Below are positions 24,079 through 37,370 of a DNA stretch of 64,000 bases, piece after piece. Origin of the DNA: Utricularia gibba (Eukaryota; Streptophyta; Magnoliopsida; Lamiales; Lentibulariaceae); assembly GCA_002189035.1 (NCBI GenBank), contig NEEC01000018.1, positions 2,232,001-2,296,000 of the forward strand, written 5' to 3'. Position numbers and translations under genes: made by a program. The notes beneath the pieces are model-generated. The model did no database searches. It was not told the origin of the DNA and was given only the letters and a program-made list of their open reading frames with translations. Numbering within the stretch: the stretch's first letter is position 1; every line of letters starts with the position of its first letter.

Positions 24079-24360
24079 ACCACTGAAACCGAAATCCCAG
24101 TGAGAGATTTCACTTCACAATCAACAATTCTGTTTGGGGCTTTTCCCAATTCTCAGAGATGTCTGCCGTTTCTGCAGCGAAACCGTCACCTTCACCGTCG
24201 AAGCCAGCCGCGCGCCGCGATCGATTTCCCTCACTTCCCATCGTACTGGTTGCCTTCCGCCTATTGAGCCTATTGTTGGGCGTCTCTGTAGCGGCCCGGT
24301 CCATCAGAATGGGCCCATTTGTTAAATTTATTTATTTATTATTATTTTTTTAGCGGTGCA
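24079..24360. promoter_or_regulatory. Divergent spacer between the PPR gene and the LEA promoter
   Basis: Includes GGCGTTGGGC-like and GGGCCC elements near 24280-24316 and an AT-rich run before the tandem repeat. A plus-strand ORF at 24159 begins MSAVSAAKPSPSPSKP and has one hydrophobic stretch, but no family support. Confidence 0.4.
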
Positions 24361-24510
24361 GCACACTGCCATGTTAAATGCAGAAATATACTCCTGGCCT
24401 TCCAACTTCTGGAAACTTGCTCCTGCATTTCGACTGCACACTGCCATGTTAAATGCAGAAATATACTCCTGGCCTTCCAACTTCTGGAAACTTGCTCCTG
24501 CATTTCGACT
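24361..24510. repeat. Perfect 75-bp tandem duplication in the LEA promoter
   Basis: Copy 1 is 24361-24435 and copy 2 is 24436-24510, with no mismatches. The end of copy 2 supplies the first base of the LEA TATA box. Each copy contains CTTCTGGAAACTT, a TTCnnGAA heat-shock-element-like core. Confidence 0.97.
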
Positions 24511-24517
24511 ATAAATA
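24510..24517 (+). promoter_or_regulatory. TATA box of the LEA gene
   Basis: TATAAATA, 75 bp before the ATG at 24592 and immediately after the second promoter repeat unit. Confidence 0.7.
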
Positions 24518-24591
24518 CCACCCAAGCAATCCTTGTCTTCCACCCCACAATCAAAAAAGCAAGAAACAACAAAGCACTGTTGCCATCCAAA

Positions 24592-25173
24592 ATGTCGAGT
24601 GCTCAGCTACACGCAAGCGAAGAGAAGAACCATGTTCAGGTATGGTTGTTGTTCTGTCATGAGCTGGGCTTATGATGTTCTGAAGATCAGCCGGCCCGAT
24701 CGTACTGCTTAATGATTGGTTTTGTATAGGCCAAGACGGAGGAGCTGATGGATGCGGCTAGGGCCAATGCAGATGCCGCACGAGAAAAGAATGTCAATAA
24801 GTCCAGAGACGCAGCCCAGAATGTGCAGGAGAAGGCGATGAACACAGCGGAGAGCGTCCATGAGAAGGCTACGAATGCGGCTTCCGGTGCCCGGGAGAAG
24901 GCTGCAAATGCCGCGTCTGGTGCTCAGGAGAAGGCTGTAGGAGAAAATGAAAACAGGGGCAACAATGAATCTGCGGGTTTCCTCCAGCAGGTTACTTCCG
25001 GAATCGCGAGTCTTTTGGCTGCAAACATCTTGAACAACGATTTCTTATTTGTTGGTGTTTTGCTTTTTTGGCAGACCGGAGAGCAAGTGGCTAACATTGC
25101 TCAAGGTGCAGTGAACACCGTCAAGAGCACTCTTGGGATCGGTGACAACAACAGCAGCAACAATAGCAAGTGA
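24592..25173 (+). CDS. Late embryogenesis abundant-like protein
   Basis: A small hydrophilic stress protein of the LEA/KIN-like group, thought to protect membranes and proteins during water loss. Three exons (24592-24639, 24730-24990 and 25075-25173) give 135 residues. The body is a run of degenerate 11-residue-like repeats rich in A, K, E and N (AANAASGAREKA, NAASGAQEKA, AESVHEKATNAA). The C-terminus is QVANIAQGAVNTVKSTLGIG followed by a polar asparagine/serine tail. The last intron (24991-25074, GT-AG) is in frame without stops, so an intron-retained form of 163 residues with an added hydrophobic stretch is possible. The duplicated upstream segment next to the TATA box suggests changed promoter strength. 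Confidence 0.85.
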
Positions 25174-25551
25174 AGGTTTTAGAGAAATCCGGACAAGAAA
25201 TAATGGCTGCAGGCCAGCAAAATCATAGTTGCATTTTGGTGCCTCTCTAGAGTCTAGTATGTTCTAATAACTGCTGGGAATGCAAAGAACTCCCACAATT
25301 AGCTAATAAAAGTTGATGTTGGTCAACTAATTTGCATCAAATCAAATGCGTCCCAGTTGAAGATTAAATTGCATAAGAATCCAGCACACCAAACTCGGGG
25401 CAGTTTTTGAACCCAGTGGGAAAACTTCTGACCCATAAAGCTAAGCAAACAACATCTTGAGTACATAAAAAACACATGAAAATCGAACAAAGAAACCAGT
25501 TCCAAAGTGCAGAAAACAGAAAATTGAAATCTTGAACCTTGAATATCAATC
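25174..25551. other. Convergent 3' region of LEA and RPL8
   Basis: Probable 3' UTRs of two convergent genes. Minus-strand ORFs here are antisense extensions without support. Confidence 0.4.
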
Positions 25552-26572
<1,021 letters not shown>

Positions 26573-28195
26573 CTCCGGCGAGACCTCGAAGCCCTGTGCG
26601 GATGGGGGAGTGGGAAGACGGCGATTGGAAGAGACGATCCTCCGAACTGCAAAGGGTTTTTACGTTCAAGCGCTGCGTACCCTAGGGCTAAAACTCAAAG
26701 CCCATTTTTGAAAATGAATCGACCCATATGTATTGGACTCTTCTCGTACTTGGGTTTTTAGTCCATTTCAAATTGGCTCAAAATGGGTTGATTACCAGTT
26801 GTATCACCCTTTGCGAGCATTCAACATGATGGCCTTTCCCTTGTGTAATTCATTCAGCCAGATCCCCCTCCGCCGCGTCGGAATGAGTAGCAAGCCCAAG
26901 TGCAATATACAATTGCTCAAAGCTTCCCACCGAAAGCCATTGCCATAAAATAAACGAAGAGGATGAACACTTCAGCAGCAGGGCTTCTTTTTTCACGATT
27001 GCTGCTCGAAGAGTTTCCCTTTTGTAATGGGTTTTCTTGTCTTGCATCAATTGAGTTTCGGCTTGTCTCCGATGCTGGCGGCGGAGTAAAATTCGGCGCC
27101 CATGAGTTAGAGGAAAGCAGAGAAGAACGGCCGGAGTATGTTTCTTACAGTTCCCAGGCTCTCGCCAAGAATGGCTTCGTTGGAGATTTGGAGTAGTTTA
27201 CTGCTTTTTCAGACCCTTTCTGTTTCAAAAATTTATCTTCCCGTCAACAGAAGGGTGGGTAAACGCAACTGATCTCGGAAGTACATCAAGCTTTCCACTT
27301 CAAAACAACTTTATATTGGTACGTAAGTTTTCATCATCTTCGTCTATATAACGAACAAAAAGAGAGAAGAAAATAAATGTAGGAGTTACAGATTGAAGAT
27401 CCCTCACCGGCAACGGTTTCCGGCGAGATAAAACACCCTTCAAGGGCCGATATTATATCAGCTTCTTGGGGAATGCATGGACCCTGAGGAGGGAGAACAC
27501 TTTTACGAGAGGCAGCGTTTTGAACTCCAAGCGGACACCAGTTTTTTTCGTTAAATTCTCAATATGAGGAGGCTGGGGGTTGGTGGATAAATTCTCTTTT
27601 CGCAGAATTGGGTTTCAGACGTTCCTCGTATCAAAAGATGGCGTCGATCAACCTCGCAGAAGAGCCCATTTGGTTAACAGTGTGCGTGAATCTCTCACGA
27701 TTTTGTACTAAATTTCGTCAATTTCACATCTTGAATTCGATGTTTATTAAATGTAAACCCTGATTCCCAAATAGATTTCCAAGAGGGTGTGCGTGCTTGA
27801 TCCGAATTCCGCTAATCGTCAGCTGGTGTGGTGCCTATTCCATACATGCTTGTAACCCACAGAATGCCGTATTTTCATATTACCAAGTCAATCTGAATGG
27901 AATATGTTTTTTTTACCTTGAGGAAATAAGGTAACTGATGTGTACAATTGTGATCTGAATGGCAGCAGATTTGATTGCCATTTCATCTTTTTCATAGGGT
28001 TAACCTCCAGTTGAATTTTTTTTTTTTTTTTAACGAATCGGTGGTTGTGGTTTTAGATTCCATTCTTGTGGTTGGCGGGTTAGCACAATCCTGTCCTCAC
28101 CATCCCTCTACTCTAAGCGCCTATTGTTCCTCATCTGTTCTTGCTCGTTGTAGAGTCCTTTCTTGTATGGGCGTGTAAGCGTCTTCTGGGTAAAA
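26573..28195. other. Intergenic region between RPL8 and FPGS
   Basis: No gene I can name. AGCCCATTT and GGGTTTTTAG near 26700-26760 may be RPL8 promoter elements. A plus-strand ORF at 26963-27196 (77 residues) and a minus-strand open stretch at about 27385-27563, containing LPPQGPCIPQEADIISALE, look coding-like but match no family I recognise. An ATG at 27639 opens a short possible exon (MASINLAEEPIW). The last part is probably FPGS promoter and 5' UTR. Confidence 0.3.
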
Positions 28196-31149
28196 ATGGA
28201 GAAAATGCCGGAGGGTGAGGATTTCATTCAAAGTTTCCACTTTTTCGTGGTTTTAGTATTCTTCAACTCAGTGGGTAGTCTTCCATTGAGTGAATGAATG
28301 ATTTTAGAAGGCTTTCTGCATTCAAGCAATGAACTTGCCTGCTTGTGCTGATTGCAGTAAACGGTGATTGTCAAAAAGATGAAAACGGATCGGTACATTC
28401 TGGCATTTCTCCATACGAGGAAGCAATGGAAGCTTTGTCTTCGTTGATAACTAAACGCAGTCGGGCTGATAAGAGCAGCAAAGGTGGCAACTTCAGCATA
28501 ATGTTTGATTATGTTAAGGTATCTCTGCCTCTTAATCGTAGTAGTTCTTTCACTCCAGAAGGTATTTTCAAGAAATTCAATTTTCGTCGATTTTCTGGTA
28601 CAGATTTTAGAACTAGATGAGGCCATAAAAGAAATGAAGATTATTCATGTGGCGGGAACAAAGGGAAAGGTGAATTAAATAAATACATAATTGTTAGATC
28701 TCGTGATACACATGACTCTTTGTGGTACTGTATAATTTTCCCGGAAGGGGGAAATTTTAATATCACTTCTGTTTGTGTGGTGAAAAATGAAGGGATCAAC
28801 ATGTACATTCTCAGAATCTATACTTCGTCACTGTGGCTTCCGCACTGGGCTTTTCACATCTCCTCATCTGATTGATGTTCGGGAAAGATTTAAGTTGGAT
28901 GGGTACAAGCATTGAGATATACCGACTTATTGGAATTTCAGCTGTGACCACATTCCCTAAGGCCATTTTGGCTCTTTCTCTATCCTCCCCATGTTAACTT
29001 TGTCATATATTTCAGTTCAGATATCAGCGAGGAGAAGTTCTTGGAGTACTTTTGGTGGTGTTTCAATCTGTTTAAGGTACCCTTTTAAGGTTGCTCTTAA
29101 CCTGTGATCCTGAAACATAAACTGTGTCTTTGATTGTGCTGCTTTTATTCCAATATCGTTGCAGAAAAATGTCTCTGAAGAGTTGCCAATGCCCACATAT
29201 TTCCGTTTCCTTGCGTTGCTTGCTTTTAAGATATTTGCTGCTGAGAAGGTAATCTTAGTCAGCACATTTGATGTGATACGCATTGTGCATCCATGAGACT
29301 CATATATTATATCCAGGTGGACGTTGCTATTTTGGAAGTTGGATTAGGTGGGAAGTTCGATGCTACAAATATAGTATGTACAAAATGTTTCATCTACTTA
29401 TGAAGTTTTTCTTCTACAACCATTCTTCTCATCTTGTCTCAGACGGCTTCCTTTGTGTTCCTCACATGGTAGTCAATGTTTATCTGCAGGTGGAGAACCC
29501 CATTGTCTGTGGAATAGCTTCACTGGGGTATGATCACATGGAGATCCTGGGTCAGTGCCTTTTCTGTTTGATTCTTTTTGAATGAAGTTTCTGCGTAGTC
29601 GGTTTTTGAGCTTTACATTCACAGTTGTTGCATGGTATGGCAACTGCAGGGAACACTCTCGGGCAAATTGCTGGGGAGAAGGCTGGCATTTTCAAGGCAT
29701 GGAATGAATAAATCTCTAATTTTTTTCCTATATTTTTGAAGACTTGAAAGAAGTTACCATTTTCTTTTCTGTGTCAGAGAGCTTGTCCAGCTTTTACCGT
29801 GCCACAGCCACAAGAAGCGATGGCCGTTCTTGAGAAGAAGGCTGCAGAGCTTGATGTGAGCCACATTTATATAGAATCATGACTCTTGGTTAGATGTGAT
29901 GACAGGAAATTACCTGTTTCGAGGTAACCTTCCTCTGATACACATTATGCTTTCAGGTAAATCTCCAGGTTACTGCTTCTTTAGACCCAAGCCTTATGAG
30001 CAACATGCGCCTTGGTTTAGAAGGTGAGCACCAATACTTGAATGCTGGTCTTGCTGTTGCACTGTGCTCAACCTGGCTGCAGAGGACTGCTCATGCTGGA
30101 ATCCATTCCTATAACATGACTGTGAGTTCTGCGGTTTACATTTGTCTTCATTGCTTGTTCAACTGTTTTCTGATGCAGCATCTACGTGTGCTGATGAAGT
30201 AGGGATCTCTGCCAGAGGAATTCATTAGAGGACTTGCAAGCGCATGTTTGCAAGGACGTGCTCAGATCGTTGCTGATCAGTTCATCGAGGGCGAGAATCC
30301 GGGAGGTCTTGTCTTCTACTTAGATGGAGCTCATAGTCCTGAAAGCATGGACGTATGTGCCAAATGGTTTTGCAACGCAACAAAAGGAGACACTAGAACC
30401 GCATATAAAATAGCTCCTGATGGCTCAAACGCATCTCTGCAGTGGAAACTGAATGGAGGGTCCAATAAAGCTTCAACACAGGTGAAGAAATTGGTTCTGA
30501 TAAGGCATTGGGAAAGCATTTGCATTGCCACTTGACATGAAACCATGCGCAGATTCTGCTGTTCAACTGTATGTCTGTAAGAGATCCTAAGATGCTTCTC
30601 CCCGGCTGATGAGGACCTGTGCTAATCATGGTAAACTATGAACATTCGCCTTCTTCAGTGTTGTTATAACTGTGCTCCCATGAGCTCAAGATGCCTGCTT
30701 GTGTTGCAGGTGTACACTTCAATAAGGCCATCTTCGTTCCCAACACATCATTATATCACAAGGTGGGAAATGCAACCAGTACTGCACCATCTGATGCTCA
30801 AGTGGATGTGTCATGGCAGAGGACCCTTCAACGGGTATGGGAAGGCCTAGCTCCTGGGGAAAAAGGTACCCCGAGCGTGAACTCTACTTGTAAAGCAGCA
30901 CCAGCTACAACCGGTGATAATGACTCCGGGAGCACCACCATTTTCTCTTCTCTTCCTCAAGCCATCAGCTGGCTCAGGGATAGCATCAGAAGAAACCAGT
31001 CTGCACGTTTCCAGGTAACATGCGTTGGATTGCAAACCAGGTCTTGCTCTCAATTTCCTCTCTTGATTTCCCCTTGGCGGCTTGAGCAGGTTCTGGTCAC
31101 TGGCTCGCTGCATTTAGTGGGCGACGTATTGAGACTGATCAGAAAGTAG
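28196..31149 (+). CDS. FPGS: Folylpolyglutamate synthase
   Basis: Adds gamma-linked glutamates to tetrahydrofolates, retaining them in the cell (Mur ligase fold). Fifteen exons from 28196-28214 to 31090-31149 give 543 residues after allowing one missing base. Motifs are [21 protein letters not shown], the P-loop [93 protein letters not shown] and the C-terminal [20 protein letters not shown]. Exon 1 has only 19 bases (MEKMPE plus one base) and lacks a transit peptide, so this model is cytosolic; an alternative upstream exon cannot be excluded. Exon 9 ends in a GC donor. The CCCC run at 30600-30603 is one base short in exon 13, giving tandem TGA codons in the literal frame. Confidence 0.93.
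29697..29777 (+). other. GC-AG intron in FPGS
   Basis: The donor reads AAG/GCATGG and the acceptor GTGTCAG/AGAGC. This is the only junction that links AGEKAGIFK to [10 protein letters not shown] in frame. Confidence 0.85.
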
Positions 31150-32403
31150 CAGCACAAGCGCATCATATGATCTAGCTTTGAGACTCATTCATCTTTCCAT
31201 TCCCCAACAACGATTCTGTTGGCATGTCAATCAGCATTGATCCATGGCCTTCCATTCCATGAATCATCTCCTAGAAAGAACAACAAAAAAAGCTTGTCTA
31301 TCCAACAGGGGCATTACGATCTGGAGTCGGCCCAACTGGCAGTTGGCATCTAGTCAAGGAAAAGACAGCCAAGAGTAGATAGGGAGGCTCGGACCAGGAC
31401 CGGCAAAGCACACGCTTTCGGTGCCCTGAGAATATTCACCCTCTACCACACTTATCTCTAGTTTGTTTACTTATTTCCAGAACAACAAATAAGAGATAGA
31501 TAAAACCCCTCTCTCCTCTCTACAGTTAGCAATCTTGAGTTGCATCAATTGGTAGCACTGCCGTCGGAATCCGGACAACGACGAGCTCCTCTGGATAACT
31601 GCTTTCTGAGGACGATGAGATGAGGATTGAGAGGATATGGAAGATGAAAGGGATAGCGTCCAAGTGGAGTATCATGAGATGGTGGCTGGGTTCCCCTTGA
31701 CCGGCCGGCCACTGGGTAACTTGCTTTTATCACGTGGCACCACCGCACCATGGAATCAATAAAGGTCATTGCAACAAACAACACACGTCCGGTGAGAGAA
31801 GATGCTGCTTGGATGACCATGCAATCCAATCAGTCTTCTTCTTCCTTCTTGGATAGATAATACCCACGTCAGCAGATAAGGGTTCCACCCCGACACGGCG
31901 ACACTTGCCTTCATGTATTGCAATCTCCGCTTCAAAAATTCCAACCAAATACCCTTCTTCACCCCTCTGCTCCTCATAAAAATCTCAACCACTCATTCGT
32001 GAGTGCTTTTTCACTGGGGGCGAAAAATCAAATTCGAAAGATGAATGTTTAGTCTCAGTTCCATTTTCGATCATCCCCTACAATAACAGAAGGATAGAGT
32101 TGAGAAAGATGACCTGACTGGGCCAGCCCTTGTGGATTCTGAATTGCAGATGGGAAAAAAAAAAAAAATCCATCTTTCAGAAAGTTGGAAAAGTTGACGT
32201 TGGCCTTGGGATTAATTCCAATCCCTAACAAATAATGGCATCGTGCGCACACCCCTATCCCTTCATATCTTTGCGCTATTTATACAAACAGGTGGTAGGC
32301 AGTTTCCTCACACACTTGCCTCTTCTTCTTCCTCCTGCCTTTCTTTGCCTTTGCATCTTCATACAACAACGCCATTCCAAAACCCAAAAACACTCACCCG
32401 GAA
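31150..32403. other. Intergenic region downstream of FPGS
   Basis: No gene supported. A CACGTGGC G-box/ABRE-like element lies at 31733-31740. A TATA-like CTATTTATAC at 32277-32286 probably serves the next gene. Several short minus-strand ORFs lack support. Confidence 0.4.
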
Positions 32404-33247
32404 ATGGAGAAACAGAAGCAAGGATCATCCTCCTCTTCCTTCGCCACTGACCTGTTCGGCCCAGAGGGATCCTCTAAGCCTTCCAACTCGTCACCTTTTG
32501 GGTCTATCTTCGACACGCCGGTAACTAATTATTGCCCTTTTTTAATTACAAAACACAAAAGTAAGCCTTTTGTGTAATATTTTTTTGTAAAAAAAGACCC
32601 TTTTTCAATTTTCATTGAAAATAACAATTTTACTATTGAAAAAAAAAACTCCCTTTTTCAAAAATGCAACTATGATTTAAATCAAGTAAACTTGAGGTCA
32701 TCGTTCTGAGGATGAAATTCCTTGCAGATTCCGGCAATGAGCACTCCATGTCCCCGATCAGGAAATGGGCCGCCGTCGCAAGGTACCCCGATTCCGATCC
32801 AAGTTGCTTGCAGATTATGGGAATGGGTGATGTTTGAGATACTTATCTGATCCTTTTTTTTTTATCATCTCCGTGATCAGACCACTCCCGGGAGTGGAAG
32901 AGAGGGGAACCCATGAAGAGCAACCAGCACCTGGAGAAGGAGAAATCCGAGCCCAGTTGCTACTACAACTCCTCCATCTTGTACGGCGGCAGAGAAGTTT
33001 ACCCTACTGCAGACCCGAGCCACACTGTAAGCAAACCCTTTGTTTTTGGTGCAGCACGCCCCATCTCATTCTTTCTTTCTTCTGAAACCCTGTGTGTTAG
33101 AACAAGAAGGACAGCGAAGGAAACTCCTCCGGCTGCACCTCCAGAGGCAACTGGTGGAGAGGTACATACCACTCACAAGCCTTAACTGATGCCTTCTTCT
33201 GCTGCTGTTGACATTCGACACTCTGTGCAGGATCGCTGTATTACTGA
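32404..33247 (+). CDS. Small conserved plant protein of unknown function (GSLYY-ending family)
   Basis: Five exons (32404-32520, 32728-32782, 32881-33026, 33101-33161 and 33231-33247) give 131 residues. I recognise a plant family without known function by three marks: the serine-rich start MEKQKQGSSSSSFATDLFG followed by SPFGSIFDTP, the central SCYYNSSILYGGREVYP, and the invariant ending TSRGNWWRGSLYY. The last coding exon is only 17 bases. No domain, signal peptide or membrane segment is visible; the protein is probably soluble and largely disordered. Confidence 0.82.
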
Positions 33248-34376
33248 GGATACATCACTTCTGTCTCTGAATGTAAGGAGCAGGAATTTTCTTCTGCAGA
33301 TGGATACATGGGCCGTGCTGGAGAAGAAGGAGAAGGAGATGGAGATGGAGATCCTCCTCCATGGATTTTCTTCTGCTATGCGCCATGCTTCTTGTCTCCT
33401 GAATGTACCCCCCGTCTTGTCGTCATCGTGTAATGGTAACACGAAATGCGTATGTCGTCAATTTTGCAAACGTCGAAAATAAAGAGATCTGAACTTTTAT
33501 GATCATGAATTTCAACAATACACCTTAATATTATATTTGATATATTTATTTATATTTTTAAACACATATATTGAGAATTATATCTGTTTTACAAGATATT
33601 TTTGAATTTAGTTTGTTATTCATTTTGTCATATATTTATTAATAAAAAACTGTTAATTAAAATAATTAAATAATTAAATTATTGTATTGAATGTCTCCTA
33701 ATAATTAATCAATAATTGTATTTCGTGCCCAACTCGCACTCCCTATCCGATCTCAAATCTCAATTCGTTGGTGCCCAGTCAAAACAAAAACAAAAACAAA
33801 AACAAAAACAAAATGTATTTTTTATCCGGCATTTAATTTTAGAATTTTTGGTTTTTAATGATAACCTATTTAAGGAATTTTCATAGAAGAAAAAAGAAAG
33901 GTTGGATCTTGGTTTTGGCGGAATGCATCAGAAGTCCAAGTGCGGAAAGTGAGCGACGATTTACTACAATTTAATGCGTTCCCGTTTTTTCCGTAGCCTA
34001 GTGATGTCTTTCTCATTGGTGGGAGTTTCTGCAGCTGTGGGGGGATTGCCGGCTGAATATTTTGAGGATCCGCCGCAGGCCAACGTGATCTGAGTCTCTC
34101 TGAATCAATTCAAAAGGGCTGATTGAACCGGAAATCAGTACTTTGCGGGAGGTGGGCGTGATTCTTTTTCACTTTCCGGGATTAGTTGTATAGCGCGTTG
34201 TTTTTTGGTGGTGTTGTGTATCCATCGTAACGTGTGTCGTAGTGCAGATTGAAAAAAAAGTTTTTTTTTTCAGCTATCAAATCCATAAAAGAATCTTTTT
34301 TTTTTTATCATGACAGAAGCTTCGTTTGAGTGGGGTAATAGGTGGTTATTGGAGCTGCGGATGATAATATTTGAAG
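33248..34376. other. AT-rich intergenic region upstream of UTR5
   Basis: No gene supported. 33500-33900 is very AT-rich and includes an (AAAACA)n microsatellite. The final 200 bases contain T-rich tracts typical of a plant 5' UTR or promoter. Confidence 0.4.
33781..33813. repeat. (AAAACA)n microsatellite
   Basis: Five near-perfect copies of an A4-5C unit in AT-rich intergenic DNA. Confidence 0.9.
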
Positions 34377-37370
34377 ATGTCGGAGCCAGAATTGGAGTCC
34401 ATGGAGAGGTTCAAACAGAGCAAGGTCTTCAAAATGGTGTTTGCGGTATCCGGAATCATGTCTACGCTTTTGGTTTATGGAATTCTACAGGTGATATGTC
34501 TTCTTTTAATTTTTGTACTCTCAAAATTTCAACAAGTGTCTAAGGATGAAAAGTTCCGATGCTCTTGGATTGTGAATTTAAAGTCTTTTTGGTTATGTTT
34601 CCATGTTTATTTTGTTAAGAGTTGCAATGTGGCCTATGTCCTGAGATTAGTGTTGTATTGTAAAGAAAAGCCCTTGGGTCTAATTCCATGATGTGTTTAC
34701 CCCTTAACCTTCTGGTTAAGTTTTCGATAAATCAGATTAGTGCACCTTCTAAATGCTAATATTCTAAGTATCCCTTTTTGTCAGGAAAAGATCATGAGAG
34801 TTCCATACGGTCCAAGCAAAGAGTACTTCAAGTACTCTTTGTTTCTCGTTTTCTGCAACCGTATCACAACATCTGCATTGTCTGGTGGAATTTTACTGGT
34901 AAGTTTAGTACAAACATTTGATGGTTTGCAGGCGTTTCACACTTTGATTAACTATTCAAAAGGTTTTGAAACCTTGGATCACTTTTCTCCACGTGGATTT
35001 TCAGATTCTTATGATAAATACTGATATAAATTTTTTAAATGTGTTATATTGTGCTTGGTTTTCATGTATTCATCATTTTCTGATATTAATTTCAGGCTAA
35101 TAGGAAAGCATTGGACCCTGTGGCCCCACTTCACAAATATTGTGTTGTTTCAATCTCTAATATTCTTACAACAACCTGTCAGTATGAGGTGGGTTCCTTA
35201 TGCTAAATAATTCAAAAATTGTGTGCTCTATCTCTTGAAAGTGCCTGTGGATACTTTTTCTTCTTGTTGTTAATCACAGCTCATGATGTTAAGAACTCAG
35301 CTCTAGATTTTTTTTTTTTCGGCTAGGCCCTTAAGTACGTCAGCTTCCCTGTACAGACACTGGCCAAGTGTGCTAAAATGATACCTGTGATGGTAAGTCT
35401 ATCTTCTACTCTGTGGTGAAGGAGGTGTTTCTGATAGTCAATGCCAGGATTCTTGTAAAACTGTACTGCTGTCTGAGAACATTAAATTCTTAAAGCGTGC
35501 TGCTCAGTTATTTCGTATAAGATTGAACTGCATCTTGTGTTCATTTCTGATTTTGCAGATATGGGGAACTGCTATCATGCAAAAGAAGTACAATTGCCGG
35601 ATTACCTAATTGCGTTCTTAGTGACGCTTGGATGCTCTATTTTTATACTATTTCCGGTATTTTCCATTTTACTTCAATATATTTTGCTGCTGCTGTTTTT
35701 ATGACGTAGATATGTTGTGCATATTTTAACATTTATTTGTGTTGTTGTTTCAGCCTTTTAATAATACTGTTTCACATTTTTCGTAGCCTGTCAGTACTAT
35801 GGTGTGTAAAATAAATATGATATCATCCTTCATGTCATTAAAAATGTTACTTGAAACTCCATGATCTATTTTGCTGCCTTTTTATGGCTGTAGACCGTTG
35901 GGAAATACTAAATTTAACACATCCAACTTGTTTCCCCATTTCCTCCAAAGCATTAGACAATAAGTCTTCAGGGTTACATCATCAATTCTGTACCTTGAAA
36001 AATTGGTAAATTTTCGTTGGATTCTTTGGGCTGTTCTTCTCCCATTGAATAAAAAGGTGTCTAATGTTGAAATGTTGGTTCTCTTTCTTTCTCCCTTGTC
36101 ACTTTTCTATAAAAAACTAACTTAAGGATGAATTATGGCAGGCTGTAGGTTTTCTATTGACTGAATTAGATACATATTATTTATTGAATGTTTCTACATT
36201 TTTATTTCAAAATTGACGTTAGGTTTTATCTCTGTTTTATCTCTAGGCAGATGGTGATTTAAGTCCATACAGTAGAGGAAGGGAGAGCACTGTGTGGGGT
36301 GTTTCATTAATGCTTGGCTATCTTGGGTAGGGTGAAAAGGCTGATATACGGCATTTCTGTTCAAATTTCAGGCACTCTTATATATGCGCTACTGGGTGTC
36401 TAAAAACTAACTAATTCCTTTTAATTTTTTTCTGCTCGGTGTTGCAGTTTTGATGGCTTTACAAGCACTTTTCAAGACAAGCTTTTCAAAGGCTATGATA
36501 TGGAAATACACAACCAGATCTTTTACACAACTTTGTGCTCTTGCATAATCAGTTTCACTGGTATTGCTCAGTCTCCTGCTTAACTCTCGGCAGTTTCCAG
36601 GATGGGTCTTTTCAATTTCCTGAAGCGGGAACTGCATCATAATATGATTTACTTTCCACTAGACCCTTTGGTATGGGCTAATCATTTGATTTGATTTTTT
36701 CTTTTTCCCAGGTCTAGTCTTACAAGGCCATCTTTTATTGGCGGTAGATTTCATTTTAAGGCATAATGAGTGTTTATTTGACATCATAATTCTTTCAACA
36801 GTAAGTTAGTAAACAGAAACTACATTTTCAGGTTCTGTGTTTGACCAATGAAAAGGACTTCGTTCCTCTATTTTTTGATTCCATAACAATTTATAAATAT
36901 AAATATATAATCAGCCAGTTCTGATATTTTCCGATATTTCAGGTAGCTACAATCAGCCAGTTCTTCATTTCTTACACAATCCGAAATTTTGGTGCACTGG
37001 TGTTTGCCACCATAATGACTACAAGACAGGTGTTTTGCTAGTTTATGTATAGTAGTAGTTCGGATACTGTACTGTATCTTTGATTTGATTATACTTTTTG
37101 ATGTAGTTGGTGAGCATTATGTTGTCCTGTGTCTGGTTCGCTCATCCCCTCAGCTCTGAACAATTTGTGGGAGCAGTGAGTACTTACCTCCATATTTCCT
37201 TATCTTCCTCCGCATTTTATTTATAGCATCCTCTTTTCTTTTTTTCTTTTTTTTTTGAGTAGGTGATTGTGTTTGGCACCTTATACTCTAAAAGCTTACT
37301 GAAAAGTAAACCAAGAAATTCAGAACCTGTAGCAAATGTGGCTTCTAGTCTACCAAGGGAAAATGTATAA
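34377..37370 (+). CDS. UTR5: UDP-galactose/UDP-glucose transporter 5-like (nucleotide-sugar transporter)
   Basis: Multi-pass ER/Golgi transporter of the SLC35B1-related clade, which imports UDP-sugars for glycosylation. Eleven exons: 34377-34490, 34785-34898, 35096-35188, 35327-35392, 35559-35656, 36247-36326, 36448-36560, 36712-36800, 36943-37029, 37107-37175 and 37263-37370; 343 residues after allowing one missing base. Landmarks are GIMSTLLVYGILQEKIMRVPYG, LVFCNRITTSA, NILTTTCQYEALKYVSFPVQ, LAKCAKMIPVM, LGYLGFDGFTSTFQDKLFKGY, HNQIFYTTLCSC, TISQFFISYTIRNFGALVFA and IMTTRQLVSIMLSC. Membrane segments alternate with short loops. At 35599-35600 a G is missing within exon 5 (family reading DYLIAF resumes directly after). 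Introns of 150-600 nt make this one of the least compact genes here. Confidence 0.94.

Noticed and set aside
24159-24353. Small plus-strand ORF with one hydrophobic stretch, faintly CASP-like
   Set aside because: It ends in AT-rich promoter DNA without further helices or splice partners; the likeness is too weak.
26963-27196. 77-codon plus-strand ORF
   Set aside because: No recognisable domain, no clear promoter and no orthologue known to me; kept only as a note in the intergenic entry.
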